64,000 nt of DNA from Staphylococcus sp. Marseille-Q5304 (GTDB lineage Bacteria; Bacillota; Bacilli; Staphylococcales; Staphylococcaceae), in contig NZ_CALSFP010000001.1 of assembly GCF_943737015.1 (NCBI RefSeq), forward strand, positions 2,125,220 through 2,189,219, written 5' to 3'. The translations under genes and the position numbers were made by a program. Below are positions 37,292-46,990 of the stretch, one piece after another. The notes beneath the pieces were generated by a model. The model was not told where the DNA came from. It worked only from the letters and a program-made list of their open reading frames with translations, and did not search any database. Within the stretch, counting starts at the first letter, position 1, and each line of letters opens with the position of its first letter.

Positions 37292-38110
37292 ATGGCGAAT
37301 GTTATTACATCAATCATTGAAGATAAATACAACACACTTTCCACAGGGAAGCAGAAAGTAGCTAACTTTATTTTAGACAATTTAAATGAAAGTTCTTATT
37401 TAACTTTGATTCAAATGCAGAAAAAGGTTGGCGTCAGTGAAGCAACGATAATTCGCTTTGCATATACAATCGGATTTAGTGGTTATTCTGAATTACAGGC
37501 AGCTATAAGAGATAGTATCTTTCAGACCAATCAAGATGTAGATGAGACGAAAGGGACATTTGATTCAATTGAGAGAGACGTTCAGTTGATACGCGAAGGT
37601 GCTGATAAAATAGACCACGCTACTTTAACAAAGGCTGTTAATTTAATACATGAAGCAAATAAAGTTTACATCATTGGTAAAAACACTTCGAAAGCGACTG
37701 CAGAATGGTTCGGATATGTATTAAGCACTTATAGATCTAACGTGATAATTGTTTCTCAAAGTAATTTAAATCAATATAAGTTAGATATGATGGAGAACGA
37801 TTTACTCATTACAATTTCATTCCCAAGATATCATCGCGAAACTTTTGATTTCTTTAATTATGCAAAGTCACTAAATCTTAAAACAATCAGTGTTACAAAT
37901 AATACTTTATCTCCATATTATCAACCTTCTGATGTGGCGATTTTAGCCAGAACAAATAGAGATGTGAGTGGGTATAACGAAATAGCACCTGTGATTAGTA
38001 TTTTAAACCTTGTATTTAGTAGTTATAGAGAAGAATATAATGAAGAAGTTCAAAAACGTATTCAAAAATTAGAAGAACTCAATGATGATTCAAATAATTT
38101 AATTGAATAG
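37292..38110 (+). CDS. RpiR/MurR-family regulator with SIS domain
   Basis: 272 residues. The N-terminal helix-turn-helix reads MQKKVGVSEATIIRFAYTIG and is followed by a SIS sugar-isomerase-type domain (VYIIGKNTSKATAEWFGYVL, ITISFPRYHRETFDFFNYAK). Such regulators sense phosphosugars or related metabolites. It lies in the operon between two hydrolases with 12-base gaps, so it likely controls this unit. Confidence 0.88.
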   Translation: MANVITSIIEDKYNTLSTGKQKVANFILDNLNESSYLTLIQMQKKVGVSEATIIRFAYTIGFSGYSELQAAIRDSIFQTNQDVDETKGTFDSIERDVQLIREGADKIDHATLTKAVNLIHEANKVYIIGKNTSKATAEWFGYVLSTYRSNVIIVSQSNLNQYKLDMMENDLLITISFPRYHRETFDFFNYAKSLNLKTISVTNNTLSPYYQPSDVAILARTNRDVSGYNEIAPVISILNLVFSSYREEYNEEVQKRIQKLEELNDDSNNLIE

Positions 38111-38122
38111 GAGCGTTAGGCA

Positions 38123-39250
38123 ATGAACGTGATACAAACATATTTAACTGAACATGAACAAGAAATTATAGATGATATTAAGACATTCGTGAAAATAGAA
38201 TCACCAACCGCTGATAAGCAAGCAGTTGATGAAGCGGGTGCTTGGCTATGTAACAAGATTCAGTCATATTTAGACATTAAACCTCAAATAATTGAACAAG
38301 AAGAGACCGGCAACCACATTCGTTTTGAATTTGGTGAAGGTGAAGAGCAAATATTAATTAGTGGTCATTTTGATACGGTGTGGCAAAAGGGTGACTTACC
38401 TTTAGTCGAAGAAGATGAAACCATTTATGGCCCTGGTGTCATTGATATGAAAACAGGCGATGTCCAAATATTATGGGCATTAAGAGCGTTAAAAGAACAT
38501 GATACGACAACGAACAAAAAAATAGTCGTCTTATTTAATGGCGACCATGAAGGTATTGCATCTCCTACATCACGTCCTTACATTGAATCAGAAGCACGCA
38601 ACAGTAAATTTGGTTTAGTGGCGGAAGCTGCAACAGGTGAAACTGGTGCACTTAAAACCTTTAGAAAAGGCATCAATAGATATACGATTCAATTTAAAGG
38701 GAAAGGTTCGCATTCAGGCAATGATCATCAATCAGGACAAAGTGCGATTCAGGAAGCTGCACATCAAGTCATTGATCTGGAAAATATGACCGATTATGAA
38801 CAAGGTACAACAGTGAATGTTGGAGAAATTCAAGGTGGTTCTGGAATTAATGTAAGACCTGAACATGCACAAATTAAAGTTGATGTTCGTATAACGACAC
38901 CACAAAATGGCAAAGAGATTAATGAACGCATCCATGCTTTGAAACCATATAATAATCAAGTTGAGATTGAGATTCAAGGTGGAGAAGTACGACCAGTGAT
39001 GATGAAGACCGAACAAACAGAGGTATTATTCCAACAAGCCAAAAGCTATGCTCAATCAATAGGCTTTGAACTCGAACAAGTTGCCGTTGGAGGAGGAAGC
39101 GATGGGAGCTTTATTGCTGCTCAAGGAACACCTACCTTAGACGGATTAGGGGGCGTAGGCGGTGGCCCTCACGCAAGAAACGAACATATAAATAAAAAGT
39201 TTGTAGTGCCAAGAACAACATTACTTACTGAGCTAATCAAAAACCTATAA
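38123..39250 (+). CDS. M20-family metallopeptidase, carboxypeptidase G2-like
   Basis: 375 residues. Metal site residues lie in ISGHFDTVW (His, Asp), GPGVIDMKTG (bridging Asp), NGDHEGIASP (catalytic Glu) and the late GGGPHARNEHI His. The dimerisation domain falls around residues 180-290. Glutamate carboxypeptidases of this group cut C-terminal Glu or Asp from peptides or folate-like molecules. As the last operon gene it probably completes breakdown of the imported acyl or peptidyl amino acid. Confidence 0.86.
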   Translation: MNVIQTYLTEHEQEIIDDIKTFVKIESPTADKQAVDEAGAWLCNKIQSYLDIKPQIIEQEETGNHIRFEFGEGEEQILISGHFDTVWQKGDLPLVEEDETIYGPGVIDMKTGDVQILWALRALKEHDTTTNKKIVVLFNGDHEGIASPTSRPYIESEARNSKFGLVAEAATGETGALKTFRKGINRYTIQFKGKGSHSGNDHQSGQSAIQEAAHQVIDLENMTDYEQGTTVNVGEIQGGSGINVRPEHAQIKVDVRITTPQNGKEINERIHALKPYNNQVEIEIQGGEVRPVMMKTEQTEVLFQQAKSYAQSIGFELEQVAVGGGSDGSFIAAQGTPTLDGLGGVGGGPHARNEHINKKFVVPRTTLLTELIKNL

Positions 39251-39293
39251 AGTCTTTCATAAGGTACAAAGAAGAAATTTCGTAAAATTAAGC

Positions 39294-39318
39294 GCTGGTT
39301 ACGAACCAGCCTTTTTTT
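39294..39318 (+). terminator. Terminator of the cre-controlled operon
   Basis: GCTGGTTACGAACCAGC stem-loop directly followed by eight bases that are mostly T. Confidence 0.85.
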
Positions 39319-39461
39319 AATGATAAGATTTATAAAATCACTATATAAGCTCCTTTTTAAGTATGGTATTATATAATTAAAATAATAAGGTTTTTTAGAA
39401 TATTATTACTATTGAATGTTTGTCAATCGTTATATAATTCATACAATTGGGGGTATCTGAG

Positions 39462-40130
39462 ATGAAAAAATTAATAATAGGCATCGTGTTTATAAGCATA
39501 ATCCTCATGGCGTGCTCAAATCAGTGGCGTAAGGATGACGCTAAGCCAGGTAATACAGACGCACATAAAAAACAAGGAACCAATAACAATCATAAGAAAA
39601 AGATAAAAAATGGAGTAACATTTATAGACGATATTTTAATCGTAAATAAGAAAATACCACTACCATCAGATTATAATCCAGGTGTTGATAAATCTGCTAG
39701 AACTGCTTTAACGAAGCTACTAAATGATGGAAATAAAAAAGGACTCAAGCTCACAATCACGAGTGGTTTTAGAAGTTATCAAAGACAACAAACATTATTT
39801 AATAATTACGTGAAAAAAGATGGGGAGAAAGCAGCAAATAAATACAGTGCGAAACCCGGTAGTTCAGAACATCAATCTGGGTTATCGTTTGATATAGGCT
39901 CAACTAAGACACCTCAAGTTAATTTCAATACAGATTTTGTTAAGACGAAAGCAGGTAAATGGTTGAAAGCACACGCACATGAATATGGGTTTATTATAAG
40001 ATATCCGAAAGGCAAAGAAACGATTACTGGGTATCAATACGAACCTTGGCATATACGTTACGTTGGTAAGAAACATGCTAAAGCTATTTATGAATCTCAT
40101 CTTACATTAGAAGAGTACCTTGGGTTATAA
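39462..40130 (+). CDS. D-alanyl-D-alanine carboxypeptidase lipoprotein (M15, VanY-like)
   Basis: 222 residues, lipobox IILMACSNQ. The M15B zinc peptidase motifs are SGFRSYQRQQTLF, SSEHQSGLSFDIG (first His and Asp ligands) and EPWHIRYVG (last His). It trims the terminal D-Ala of cell-wall stem peptides at the outer face of the membrane. ATG at 39462 follows a GGGGGT stretch; the extra five residues of the longer frame are unlikely. Confidence 0.9.
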   Translation: MKKLIIGIVFISIILMACSNQWRKDDAKPGNTDAHKKQGTNNNHKKKIKNGVTFIDDILIVNKKIPLPSDYNPGVDKSARTALTKLLNDGNKKGLKLTITSGFRSYQRQQTLFNNYVKKDGEKAANKYSAKPGSSEHQSGLSFDIGSTKTPQVNFNTDFVKTKAGKWLKAHAHEYGFIIRYPKGKETITGYQYEPWHIRYVGKKHAKAIYESHLTLEEYLGL

Positions 40131-40145
40131 CCTGGGAAATAAAAA

Positions 40146-40306
40146 GAGTCTGAGACAACTATTTTTGTCTCAGACTCTTTTTCAACTAGACAGTAGAGGT
40201 CTGAATTGAATATGCGCTTATATCAAGCTTTTCTCAATTCTAGTCATCCCTGCCAAGGTGGAACTACGAAATATCTATTAGAAAATTCGATTTCTGTCCT
40301 ATTCCC
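40146..40306. repeat. Dispersed hairpin repeat, copy B (also terminator)
   Basis: GAGTCTGAGAC/GTCTCAGACTC hairpin with T run, then CAACTAGACAGTA, a spacer with GCGCTTATATCAA, and a second hairpin region with the core ACTACGAAATATCTATTAGAAA ... ATTTCTGTCCTA. It is homologous throughout to copy A at 32377-32524 and lies between convergent genes. Confidence 0.75.
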
Positions 40307-40321
40307 TAATTCATATGTGTT

Positions 40322-41314
40322 TTAAGTTCCAGTTGAAGCGGCTAATGGGTAATGATCTGAATAATCGTTATATTGATAATCTTTACCCCATGATGTGACC
40401 GACCATTGTGGTGACTTAGCTTTGTGTACTTTGTTATCCCATGAACTTGGTTGTGCATGATCTTTATCAGGTAGAATGTAATCTAAATGTTGCGGTGCTA
40501 GTTTTGGATAATTGTAATGTGCAATACCATTTGTTTGCGTGTCCCAACTATAATTATGCCCACTGAAAGATGTAGGTTGCGTGACATTTAAATGATCGAA
40601 CATTTGACTATATTCATCAGATCCTTTGATTACATTAAGGTCACCACCGATAAAGACAGCTTCATCTTTAGGGATTTGTTTATCTTTAATGAACTGGCGA
40701 ATTTCATGCATTTGACTTTCTCTAATTGTGCGGTCTTTTCCTTTTATACATGAACCATCTTCAGCTTGTAAATGTGTTCCAATGATATGATACGGTTTTC
40801 CATTTTTATTTATTTTAATATATGCAAAACCTTTATTACTGAATCCATCTGCGCCACAGCCATTTTTATAAATGTGTTGTTCTTTTTCTAAAATAGGCCA
40901 TTTACTCACAATATTTACACCCCCATTTACTACTTTAGCAGGGTTATAAGAGCCTGAAGTACGATTCCAACCTTCTTTATTTTTTCCAACGATAGGTGTT
41001 TGATATGGATATTGTGATGATAAATTATTTAAAAATTGAGTTGTTGCTTGTTTATCGAATAATTCATTAAAAATGATAACGTCTTGATTTTGTATGTAAT
41101 TTGCTTTTGGAATTAAATTAGCGCGTTGCATTTGTCCCCAGTTTGGATAAATTGCTTGTGGCATAAAGTAGACATTATGTGTCGTAATTTTAAAATCATC
41201 TGGGTATTTCGCAGCATCTGCTTTATGATAAGAAAATATTGATACACTCGTAAGCAGTGTAATAATCAATATTGCAATAAATTTACGCCCATTTAAATAG
41301 TTTTTTAAAATCAG
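40322..41314 (-). CDS. hlb: Neutral sphingomyelinase C (beta-hemolysin family)
   Basis: A DNase I-fold phosphodiesterase that splits sphingomyelin. Key residues are in ITTHNVYFMP, IIFNELFDK (Glu metal ligand), GTHLQAED, IGGDLNV (Asp-x-Asn) and DYSDHYPLAAS (Asp-His). The two cysteines of GCGADG and DGSCIKG fit the secreted family. The frame has no ATG near its ribosome-binding site AGGAGG (41325-41320). A CTG at 41314 or ATT at 41311 gives a proper signal peptide (KNYLNGRKFIAILIITLLTS, cleavage near ADA). The first standard codon, TTG at 41269, would remove the charged part of the signal. Start codon change or rare start. Confidence 0.85.
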   Translation of the reverse strand: MILKNYLNGRKFIAILIITLLTSVSIFSYHKADAAKYPDDFKITTHNVYFMPQAIYPNWGQMQRANLIPKANYIQNQDVIIFNELFDKQATTQFLNNLSSQYPYQTPIVGKNKEGWNRTSGSYNPAKVVNGGVNIVSKWPILEKEQHIYKNGCGADGFSNKGFAYIKINKNGKPYHIIGTHLQAEDGSCIKGKDRTIRESQMHEIRQFIKDKQIPKDEAVFIGGDLNVIKGSDEYSQMFDHLNVTQPTSFSGHNYSWDTQTNGIAHYNYPKLAPQHLDYILPDKDHAQPSSWDNKVHKAKSPQWSVTSWGKDYQYNDYSDHYPLAASTGT

Positions 41315-41529
41315 AAGCGCCTCCTATAAGATGTTTATTTCAATATTAATATATCAAATAAGTTATTCTATTTTTCCAAATTTACTATTTATTTAAAAAG
41401 TAATATGAGTGTAATGGAATTCGAGTTGCTCTCAATGCTTAATAATTGTAATACTTTAAATATCTAAACAACAAAATAATATAGATATTAGTATTTTGAT
41501 GAAGTATATATATTTCTACCTTAATGTAA

Positions 41530-41559
41530 TTGTTTTTTACAATTATGTTTCGTATAATA
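41530..41559 (+). promoter_or_regulatory. Promoter of the DUF805 gene
   Basis: TTGTTT and TATAAT separated by 17 bases, ending about 30 bases before the ATG at 41588. The rest of 41315-41530 shows no gene. Confidence 0.55.
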
Positions 41560-41587
41560 TAATTATCAAATTATGGGGGAAATATGT

Positions 41588-42211
41588 ATGGAAGATACTC
41601 AAAATCAAGTAGTGAAAAGTTACAAAGAGTTTTGGACAAGGTTTTTAGATGTAAAGGGAAGATCTAGAAGAGCGGATTATTGGCATCCATTTTGGATTAA
41701 TTTTGTTATTTCATCACTTTTAGGGATTGTTTCTGCTGGGTTTCTTAGCAGTCTGTTTGCTTTAGCGATCATTATTCCAACATTTACAGTCATGGTGAGA
41801 CGTCTACATGACACCAATCGTACGATGGCGTTAGCGATAGTGTCATACATTAGTGGATTTATTGCAACGTTTGCTGCGGTTATGTTTGTATTTGCTATAG
41901 TCGCCGCTGCAAGTGCGAGTGGTTCTGGTGTGATTGGACTTACATTAATCGCAGGCGCGTTTGGGACAGTCGTTGCAGGTCTAGTGGCACTTTATACGTT
42001 AATCGTGTTAATCATTCCTGGTGACAACACACCAAATAACTATGGTGATGGCGGAAGTTGTTTAAAGCATACTCAAGGAAACTTCTATAATCAACGACCT
42101 CAATCTGAATCATATGCACAAAATTCTACTGGTACTACAGCTACCAACAATAGTGTACAAATTGATGAGAATACAATGACTCAAAATGAAAATAATAAAT
42201 CACAATATTAA
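41588..42211 (+). CDS. DUF805-family membrane protein
   Basis: 207 residues. It starts with a soluble FWTRFLDVKGRSRRADYW segment, the DUF805 hallmark, then three or four hydrophobic helices with RRLHDTNRT between, and ends in a polar Gln/Asn-rich tail. The function of DUF805 proteins is unknown. The ATG at 41588 follows GGGGGAA; the in-frame ATG at 41573 would overlap that site. Confidence 0.82.
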   Translation: MEDTQNQVVKSYKEFWTRFLDVKGRSRRADYWHPFWINFVISSLLGIVSAGFLSSLFALAIIIPTFTVMVRRLHDTNRTMALAIVSYISGFIATFAAVMFVFAIVAAASASGSGVIGLTLIAGAFGTVVAGLVALYTLIVLIIPGDNTPNNYGDGGSCLKHTQGNFYNQRPQSESYAQNSTGTTATNNSVQIDENTMTQNENNKSQY

Positions 42212-42349
42212 AGTTACATAACTTACCAAGAATCGAAACGATAGAGATGTCGTTTCGATTTTTTGATTTCTATACCTAAAATTTAATCAGTAATTTTCTC
42301 AAATGTGGTTAAACAATAATTAAATAGAAATTTAAAAGGAGTGTTTAGC

Positions 42350-42859
42350 GTGAAACAACAAAACGATATTGAAGTTGTAACATTACAGTTTGAAGATGAT
42401 GGGGCTATTCCTAACAACCCCCATTTTCCCGTACTCATTTATAAAAATGCAATGGACAGTAACGACCAATTAACAGAAATAATAAATGAAAATATATGGG
42501 GGAATTCATGTGTAAATGGTGTTTTTCCATATCATCATTTTCACAGTAATGCACACGAATTACTTATTGTTCTGCAAGGGGAAGCTCAAGTGCAATTAGG
42601 TGGAGAACAAGGTGAAACGGTGCATGCTGAAACAGGAGATGTTGTTATCTTACCAGCAGGAACGGGACATAAGCGATTAGATGCAAGTTCAGACTTTAAA
42701 ATTTTAGGTGCCTATCCAAATGGTGACACGCATGATATGTGTTACGGAGAACAAAGTGAACGTCCTCAATCACTTGAAAATATAAAATCAGTACCACTTC
42801 CAGAAAGCGATCCAATTTATGGCAAAGAAGGTCCGCTATTCGAGCATTGGAAAGCGTAA
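42350..42859 (+). CDS. Cupin-domain protein
   Basis: 169 residues. The cupin metal motif is plain: PYHHFHSNAHELLIVLQGEA and GDVVILPAGTGHKRL. Proteins of this single-domain type bind a metal and small acids, but the reaction is not predictable here. GTG at 42350 follows AAGGAGTG. It is the gene before an aldehyde dehydrogenase, with its own gap of about 180 bases, so not clearly in one operon. Confidence 0.8.
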   Translation: MKQQNDIEVVTLQFEDDGAIPNNPHFPVLIYKNAMDSNDQLTEIINENIWGNSCVNGVFPYHHFHSNAHELLIVLQGEAQVQLGGEQGETVHAETGDVVILPAGTGHKRLDASSDFKILGAYPNGDTHDMCYGEQSERPQSLENIKSVPLPESDPIYGKEGPLFEHWKA

Positions 42860-43036
42860 GAATGTGATTGTTGTGCTATTTAATAAAATCCCTCCCTCTT
42901 AATATATGAGCTGAATATTTTAATAATTCATTTTAAAATCATATAATATAGTAACAAACAGAATATAATTCGAGTTATAAGCAAATGTATATAGATATGT
43001 GTTTTTAAAATATAGCACGGTAAGGAGTGTATAAAT

Positions 43037-44530
43037 ATGACAAACATTAACGTTAGAGATTTTATCAATGAAAGTTATGGTCTATTTATCAATAATGAAT
43101 TCCAACAAAGTAGCAGTGGCGAAACACTTACTGTATCAAACCCAGCAAACGGTGAGGATTTAAGTAAAGTCGCACGTGCAAATAAAGATGATGTCGACAA
43201 AGCTGTGCAAGCTGCGACAGATGCTTTTGATAGTTGGAGTAAGATTTCTAAAGAAAAACGTGCGGATTATTTATTAGAAATTAGTAGAAAAATGCATGAA
43301 AATACTGAGCGTTTAGCAACAGTTGAATCATTACAAAATGGTAAGCCATATCGCGAAACATCAACAATTGATATTCCTTTCGCGGCAAATCATTTTAAAT
43401 ATTTTGCTAGCGTCTTAACAACGGACGAAGGTTCAGTGAATGAAATCGATGAGAATACAATGAGTCTCGTTGTACATGAACCTGTGGGTGTTGTCGGTGC
43501 TGTTGTAGCATGGAACTTCCCAATGTTATTAGCATCATGGAAATTAGCGCCAGCACTTGCTGCAGGTAATACAGTTGTGATTCAACCTTCTTCTTCAACT
43601 CCGTTATCATTAATTGAAGCGGCTAAGATTTTCCAAGAAGTATTACCAAAAGGTGTGGTAAACATCTTAACTGGTAAAGGTTCTGAATCAGGTGACGCGA
43701 TCTTTAAACATGAAGGCGTGGACAAATTATCATTCACTGGTTCTACTGATGTAGGTTATGGCGTAGCTGAAGCTGGTGCAGAACGCATTGTACCAACAAC
43801 GTTAGAGCTTGGTGGTAAGAGTGCCAACATTATTTTCGATGATGCGAACTTAGATCAAGTCGTTGAAGGTGTACAACTTGGTATCTTATTCAACCAAGGT
43901 GAGGTTTGTAGTGCAGGATCTCGTTTACTCGTACAATCATCAATTTATGATAAATTAATTCCTAAATTGAAAGAGGCATTTGAAAATATTAAAGTCGGAG
44001 ATCCATTTGATGAAGATGTGAAAATGAGTGCTCAAACTGGTCCAGAACAAATTGAAAAAATCGAAAGCTACGTTAAAATGGCCAAAGAAGATGAGGGTGC
44101 TAACATTATCACAGGTGGCGAACGCATCACAGATAATGGCTTAGACAAAGGTTATTTCTTCCAACCAACAATGATTGAAATTGACAGTAACAAATATAAA
44201 TTAGCGCAAGAAGAAATCTTCGGTCCAGTACTTGTAATCGAGAAATTCGAAGATGAAGCAGAAGCTGTGAAAATTGCTAACGATTCAGAATATGGCCTTG
44301 CAGGTGGTATCTTTACAACAAATATCAACCGTGCATTAAACGTATCTAAAGCAATGCGTACAGGCCGTATTTGGGTTAACACTTACAACCAAATCCCAGC
44401 AGGCACACCATTCGGCGGTTACAAAAAATCAGGAATTGGTCGTGAAACTTACAAAGGTGCTATCAAAAACTATCAACAAGTTAAAAACATCTTTATTGAT
44501 ACAAGTAATGACACAAAAGGTATGTACTAA
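43037..44530 (+). CDS. aldA: NAD-dependent aldehyde dehydrogenase
   Basis: 497 residues, the normal ALDH length. It contains [20 protein letters not shown], catalytic Glu in [12 protein letters not shown] and catalytic Cys in [12 protein letters not shown], then [13 protein letters not shown] and [13 protein letters not shown]. It oxidises aldehydes such as acetaldehyde to acids. A long AT-rich gap with AAGGAGTG precedes the ATG. It is followed by a terminator and a separate cre-controlled pair. Confidence 0.92.
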   Translation: MTNINVRDFINESYGLFINNEFQQSSSGETLTVSNPANGEDLSKVARANKDDVDKAVQAATDAFDSWSKISKEKRADYLLEISRKMHENTERLATVESLQNGKPYRETSTIDIPFAANHFKYFASVLTTDEGSVNEIDENTMSLVVHEPVGVVGAVVAWNFPMLLASWKLAPALAAGNTVVIQPSSSTPLSLIEAAKIFQEVLPKGVVNILTGKGSESGDAIFKHEGVDKLSFTGSTDVGYGVAEAGAERIVPTTLELGGKSANIIFDDANLDQVVEGVQLGILFNQGEVCSAGSRLLVQSSIYDKLIPKLKEAFENIKVGDPFDEDVKMSAQTGPEQIEKIESYVKMAKEDEGANIITGGERITDNGLDKGYFFQPTMIEIDSNKYKLAQEEIFGPVLVIEKFEDEAEAVKIANDSEYGLAGGIFTTNINRALNVSKAMRTGRIWVNTYNQIPAGTPFGGYKKSGIGRETYKGAIKNYQQVKNIFIDTSNDTKGMY

Positions 44531-44615
44531 ATTCTGAATTAAGGACTACTCAGTTTTAAAAATACCTTAAACCAATCGCTAATAAATTTTAAAAATTAAA
44601 CAAATATCAGTAACT

Positions 44616-44652
44616 ACCCAAAGTTTTAAGACAAAGCTTTGGGTAGTTTTTT
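44616..44652 (+). terminator. Terminator after the aldehyde dehydrogenase gene
   Basis: CTACCCAAAG and CTTTGGGTAG stem followed by a run of T. Confidence 0.85.
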
Positions 44653-44721
44653 TATTTTATGAAATTCTACACGGCTCAACGAATTCAGCCATTCTGTATA
44701 AAGCGTAAAAATGCACATTTT

Positions 44722-44750
44722 TTGAAAACGCTTACAAACAGAGTTATAAT
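44722..44750 (+). promoter_or_regulatory. Promoter with overlapping cre site
   Basis: TTGAAA (44722-44727) and TATAAT (44745-44750) are spaced by 17 bases. The cre TGAAAACGCTTACA at 44723-44736 fits TGWAARCGYTWNCW and covers the -35 box, so CcpA would block this promoter on good carbon sources. Confidence 0.8.
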
Positions 44751-44776
44751 ATACTAAAAATTTCAAAGGGGTTGTT

Positions 44777-45628
44777 ATGATGGTAAATGTTAAGAAAGAA
44801 CGCATGAAGATTTACGTATTGGACAATGGGCGCATGCAGATGGACAAAAATTTGATGATCGCGAACTCGAACCAAGCAACGACCGACAACCCGAATCAAC
44901 CCAATGAATTACACGAATTTCCGATTTACACAGTGTTTATTGATCATCCTGATGCGAAGATTTTATTTGATACTGCTTGTAATCCAAATGCGATGGGAGA
45001 CGAAGGACGCTGGATTACGGCTACGCAAAAGGCCTTTCCTTATTTCTCAGATGAATCATGTCACTTGCCAAATCGACTAGAACAACTAGGCGTAGATCCA
45101 AAAGAAGTCGATATCGTTGTCGCTTCACATTTACATCTAGACCACGCTGGCTGTTTAGAATACTTTACGAATGCAACGGTCATCGTGCATGATGATGAAC
45201 TAAGTGGTGCGATGAAAGGTTACGCTCGTAATCAACAAGAAGGGGCATATATTTGGAGTGACATCGATGCATGGATTAAAAATGATTTAACTTGGAAGAC
45301 AATTGCACGTGATCAAAATTACTTACATTTAGTCGATGGCGTTAAAGTCTTAAACTTTGGCAGTGGTCATGCATGGGGAATGATTGGCCTAGAACTTGAA
45401 ACTGAAGAATTAGGCACACTGATACTAGCATCTGATGCAATTTATACCAAAGAAAGTATGGAGCCTACGTTGAAACCACCTGGCATTTTATATGATTCAA
45501 TCGGTTGGGCAAGATCTGTAGAAATGATTAAGCGTCGAGCTAAGGAAAAGAACGCCAAAATTTGGTTTGGACATGATCGTGAACAATTTGCTGGCTTCCG
45601 AAAATCTACAGACGGTTATTACGAGTAA
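44777..45628 (+). CDS. Metallo-beta-lactamase-fold lactonase (AHL-lactonase-like)
   Basis: 283 residues. The dinuclear metal motif is ASHLHLDHAGCLEYF, with further ligands in GHAWG (His), LASDAIY (Asp) and WFGHDREQF (His). This layout is that of the AttM/AiiA lactonase group, but in a Gram-positive with an alcohol dehydrogenase partner the true substrate may be another lactone. It begins the cre-controlled pair and the next gene follows after 12 bases. Confidence 0.82.
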   Translation: MMVNVKKERMKIYVLDNGRMQMDKNLMIANSNQATTDNPNQPNELHEFPIYTVFIDHPDAKILFDTACNPNAMGDEGRWITATQKAFPYFSDESCHLPNRLEQLGVDPKEVDIVVASHLHLDHAGCLEYFTNATVIVHDDELSGAMKGYARNQQEGAYIWSDIDAWIKNDLTWKTIARDQNYLHLVDGVKVLNFGSGHAWGMIGLELETEELGTLILASDAIYTKESMEPTLKPPGILYDSIGWARSVEMIKRRAKEKNAKIWFGHDREQFAGFRKSTDGYYE

Positions 45629-45640
45629 GGGGATGGTACA

Positions 45641-46771
45641 ATGGAAACAAGAGCAGCAGTATTGTATGAAATGGGACTTGAAGCACCTTATGAAAAATCA
45701 AAACCTTTAAAGATTGAAACGTTACAGTTAGATGAACCGAAACCACATGAGGTACTATTAAAAATTCATGCGGCAGGCTTATGTCACTCAGATTTATCAG
45801 TGATTAATGGTAGTCGTCCGAGACCATTACCGATGGCTTTAGGTCATGAGGCGACTGGTGAGATCGCGCAAGTTGGGAGCGATGTAACTGATTTCGAAGT
45901 GGGTGATCACGTAGTTTGTACATTCATACCGAGTTGCGGTAAGTGTATCCCTTGTAGAGAGGGACGTCCAGCACTATGTGAAAATGGCGCTGCTTCTAAC
46001 GAGGCCGGTGAAATGTTAGAGGGAGGCTACAGACTCTCTAATAAAGATGGTACAGTACATCATCATCTCGGTGTTTCTGGCTTTGCTGAATATGCGGTCG
46101 TATCTGAGAACTCTTTAGTTAAAATCAATCCTGAAATTCCATATGAACGTGCGGCAGTCTTTGGATGTGCGGTGATCACAGGTATCGGTGCAGTAATGAA
46201 CACAGCACAAATTCGTCCGGGTAGTAATGTGGCAGTCGTTGGACTCGGTGGTATTGGTTTAAATGCGATTCTCGGCGCGAAACTAGCGGGAGCTAATGAA
46301 ATCATCGCTTTAGATATTAATGAAAATAAATTCGAACTAGCAAAAACATTAGGCGCGACAGCTGTCTTCAATTCAGGCGACGAAGATATCGTGGATCAAA
46401 TTAAAGATTATGTATCAGGCGGTGTCGAGTATGCTTTCGAAACAGCTGGCGTTGTCCCTGCTATGAACGTAGCATATGCAATTACAAAGCGCGGTGGCAC
46501 AACAGTGACAACAGGTCTTCCAGATCCTAAAGCTAAATTCGCCTTTCCACAGGTTACTTTAGCTGCTGAAGAACGTACAATTAAAGGTTCGTATGTAGGA
46601 AGTTGTGTCCCATCTCGTGATATCCCTCGATTTATTAGTTTATATCAACAACATCGATTAAATGTTGATCCATTGATTAGTAAAACGATTAAACTCGACG
46701 AAATTAATGAAGGCTTTGACCAATTGGCAAGTGGTGACGTAGGTCGCTTAATTGTCACAATGTATAATTAA
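45641..46771 (+). CDS. Zinc-dependent alcohol dehydrogenase (class III-like)
   Basis: 376 residues. Catalytic zinc ligands are in AGLCHSDLSVIN and LGHEATGEIAQVG. The structural-zinc loop CGKCIPCREGRPALC has four cysteines. The Rossmann motif is VVGLGGIGLNAI and NAD preference is shown by LDINENKF. It oxidises or reduces alcohols or hydroxyacids made by the lactonase, or acts in parallel. The pair responds to carbon catabolite control. Confidence 0.88.
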   Translation: METRAAVLYEMGLEAPYEKSKPLKIETLQLDEPKPHEVLLKIHAAGLCHSDLSVINGSRPRPLPMALGHEATGEIAQVGSDVTDFEVGDHVVCTFIPSCGKCIPCREGRPALCENGAASNEAGEMLEGGYRLSNKDGTVHHHLGVSGFAEYAVVSENSLVKINPEIPYERAAVFGCAVITGIGAVMNTAQIRPGSNVAVVGLGGIGLNAILGAKLAGANEIIALDINENKFELAKTLGATAVFNSGDEDIVDQIKDYVSGGVEYAFETAGVVPAMNVAYAITKRGGTTVTTGLPDPKAKFAFPQVTLAAEERTIKGSYVGSCVPSRDIPRFISLYQQHRLNVDPLISKTIKLDEINEGFDQLASGDVGRLIVTMYN

Positions 46772-46831
46772 TCCCCATTGAAAGTTCAAAGTTTAAGTAT
46801 GGCTAAAATAAATATTACCCAGGAAATATAA

Positions 46832-46859
46832 AGAGCCGATGATTCGGCTCTTTTTTTAT
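46832..46859 (+). terminator. Terminator after the alcohol dehydrogenase gene
   Basis: AAAGAGCCGA and TCGGCTCTTT stem with a GAT loop and T run. Confidence 0.9.
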
Positions 46860-46898
46860 GTCTTATATGAAATATAATCATTGTTTAACACGAAAATA

Positions 46899-46912
46899 AT
46901 GACATTTGTCAT
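46899..46912. promoter_or_regulatory. Palindrome, possible response-regulator site
   Basis: ATGACATTTGTCAT is a 14-base inverted repeat with a half copy ATGACAAAG ten bases later. It lies about 80 bases before an ABC/two-component operon whose last gene is a NarL-type regulator, so self-regulation is possible. Inference only. Confidence 0.4.
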
Positions 46913-46990
46913 ATTTAATTGATGACAAAGTGAACTAATCACCCTTATGAATATTTGATAATCTTTAATTAAAGAAAAGGAGGGTGTTGT

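Noticed and set aside
44777..45628. Beta-lactamase conferring resistance
   Set aside because: The HLHLDH motif and length fit the lactonase branch of the fold, there is no signal peptide, and it is paired with an alcohol dehydrogenase under catabolite control.
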